Below, one piece after another: positions 63,253 through 64,000 of a DNA stretch of 64,000 nt. Within the stretch, counting starts at the first letter, position 1, and each line of letters opens with the position of its first letter. The stretch is from contig JACGCN010000003.1 in assembly GCA_014905825.1 (NCBI GenBank), forward strand, positions 310,001-374,000, written 5' to 3'. Both the position numbers and the translations under genes were made by a program. Below the pieces are notes generated by a model. It was given only the letters and a program-made list of their open reading frames with translations. It was not told the DNA's origin and did not search any database. The stretch is from Lyophyllum atratum (lineage: Eukaryota > Basidiomycota > Agaricomycetes > Agaricales > Lyophyllaceae).

Positions 63253-64000
63253 CGTAAGCATTTTGCATTCTAAGTAGATGAAGACTCCGGGCTTCCTTTA
63301 AGCGCTGGTTATATTTAACAGTGTCATGGGCGCCACTGGAAGTGGGAAAACTACGGTCCGTGAACCAGCATTCTATGAGTAACAGGCCAACATTAATTTT
63401 GCACACTAGTTTATTAACTTGCTCAGTGGCACCTCGAACTTGATGGTAGGGCAGGGATTAGAGTCCTGCACGAGCGTCATCCAGTTCGCCGAGACTTTCG
63501 AATTAGATGGGCGATGTGTCAACCTCATCGACACTCCTGGGTTCGACGACACAAACCAAAGCGATACGGATATTCTCATAATGATCGCTGCGTTCCTTGA
63601 GACAACGTGAGCTCCTACAGCCGATTTGTGATGCCAGACCAGGATCTACCCTTGTCACAGATACAAAGTCGGCAAAAAGCTCGCAGGAGTAATATATCTT
63701 CACCGCATTTCAGATGTCAGGATGGGAGGCATTGCGGTCAGAAACTTCAAGATGTTTCGAGAGCTCTGTGGCGATAAAACCCTGAAGAATGTCGCTATTG
63801 TGACGAATAGGTGGGGAGAAGTCAGCAGGGAACTTGGTGAAGCCCGTGAAGCCGAGCTGATCAGCAAGGATAAGTTCTTCAAACCAGTCCTCGACAAAGG
63901 TGCTCGGATTTTGCGCCACGAGGACACGTTGAGCTCGGCCCAGCGCATTGTTAGGGCGATGCTCGACAACCAGCCCGTGCCTCTCCGCATACAGAGCGAG
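63213..64000 (+). CDS. P-loop GTPase (AIG1/septin-like G domain), 5' part; runs off the window
   Basis: Exons 63213-63253, 63322-63355, 63420-63606 and 63661-64000 (cut by the window end) join in frame from MQANTEDDPGIAIA. G1 is GATGSGKTT split across exons 2 and 3, G2-region Thr lies in ESCTSVIQ, G3 is DTPGFDD, and G4 is TNRW, with VYL-type core strands (GVIYLHRISD, NVAIVTN). It belongs to the P-loop GTPase type that is abundant in mushroom genomes, usually of unknown role. A C-terminal coiled coil is typical for relatives but lies beyond the window. The start is the first ATG before the P-loop exon. Confidence 0.82.

Overview
The window is a piece of nuclear DNA from a filamentous fungus, most likely a mushroom-forming basidiomycete (Agaricomycetes). 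The signs are genes split by many 35-90 bp introns, several tyrosine-kinase-like (TKL) kinase genes, a P-loop GTPase of the kind common in mushrooms, a HAUS6-like augmin subunit, and four kinds of transposable element. No prokaryotic feature (operon, CRISPR, replication origin) was seen.

Layout. 0.3-1.4 kb: a three-exon gene for a small membrane-anchored protein. 2.6-30.5 kb: two tandem paralogous TKL kinase-like genes. The first is split by a 22.2-kb block of Ty3/gypsy chromovirus pieces (2990-25180) that sits in one of its introns and is bounded by the 5-bp duplication CCGGG. The block holds eight LTR segments and eight internal segments in both orientations, joined by copies of an unrelated ~139-bp sequence called X here. 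31.5-39.3 kb: ordinary host genes, namely a PEP mutase/isocitrate-lyase family enzyme, a multi-pass membrane protein, ribosomal protein eL37 and an NTF2-like domain protein. 39.9-40.7 kb: a foldback (MITE-like) element. 42-44.5 kb: a divergent pair, a basidiomycete-type kinase and an unknown helical protein. 45.4-46.9 kb: a gag-only copia-type element with identical LTRs. 47.2-51.8 kb: a DUF4139 (MuiA-like) pseudogene carrying two hAT-like elements and a solo LTR, with a complete Ty1/copia element (51809-57406) abutting or interrupting its 5' end. 57.7-64 kb: a complete TKL kinase, the HAUS6-like gene, an intron-containing tRNA-Lys(UUU), and the start of a P-loop GTPase gene that runs off the window.

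How things fit together. The host genes do not form one pathway; they cover translation (eL37, tRNA-Lys), spindle microtubule nucleation (HAUS6-like), possible mRNA export (NTF2-like), organic-acid metabolism and signalling. The main story is transposon biology. A recent gypsy insertion has an extraordinary inverted mosaic structure that includes a 4.3-kb near-perfect palindrome with a 36-bp loop. One DUF4139 gene has repeatedly taken insertions. Target-site duplications were read directly for almost every element: CCGGG, TTA, GTTGC, CCAGCAGT, CATGG, an imperfect TACCTGC-containing pair, and TGCGT. Exon boundaries were set by eye from GT/AG signals, reading frame and paralogue comparison, with no transcript data. 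Where a junction could not be solved this is stated.
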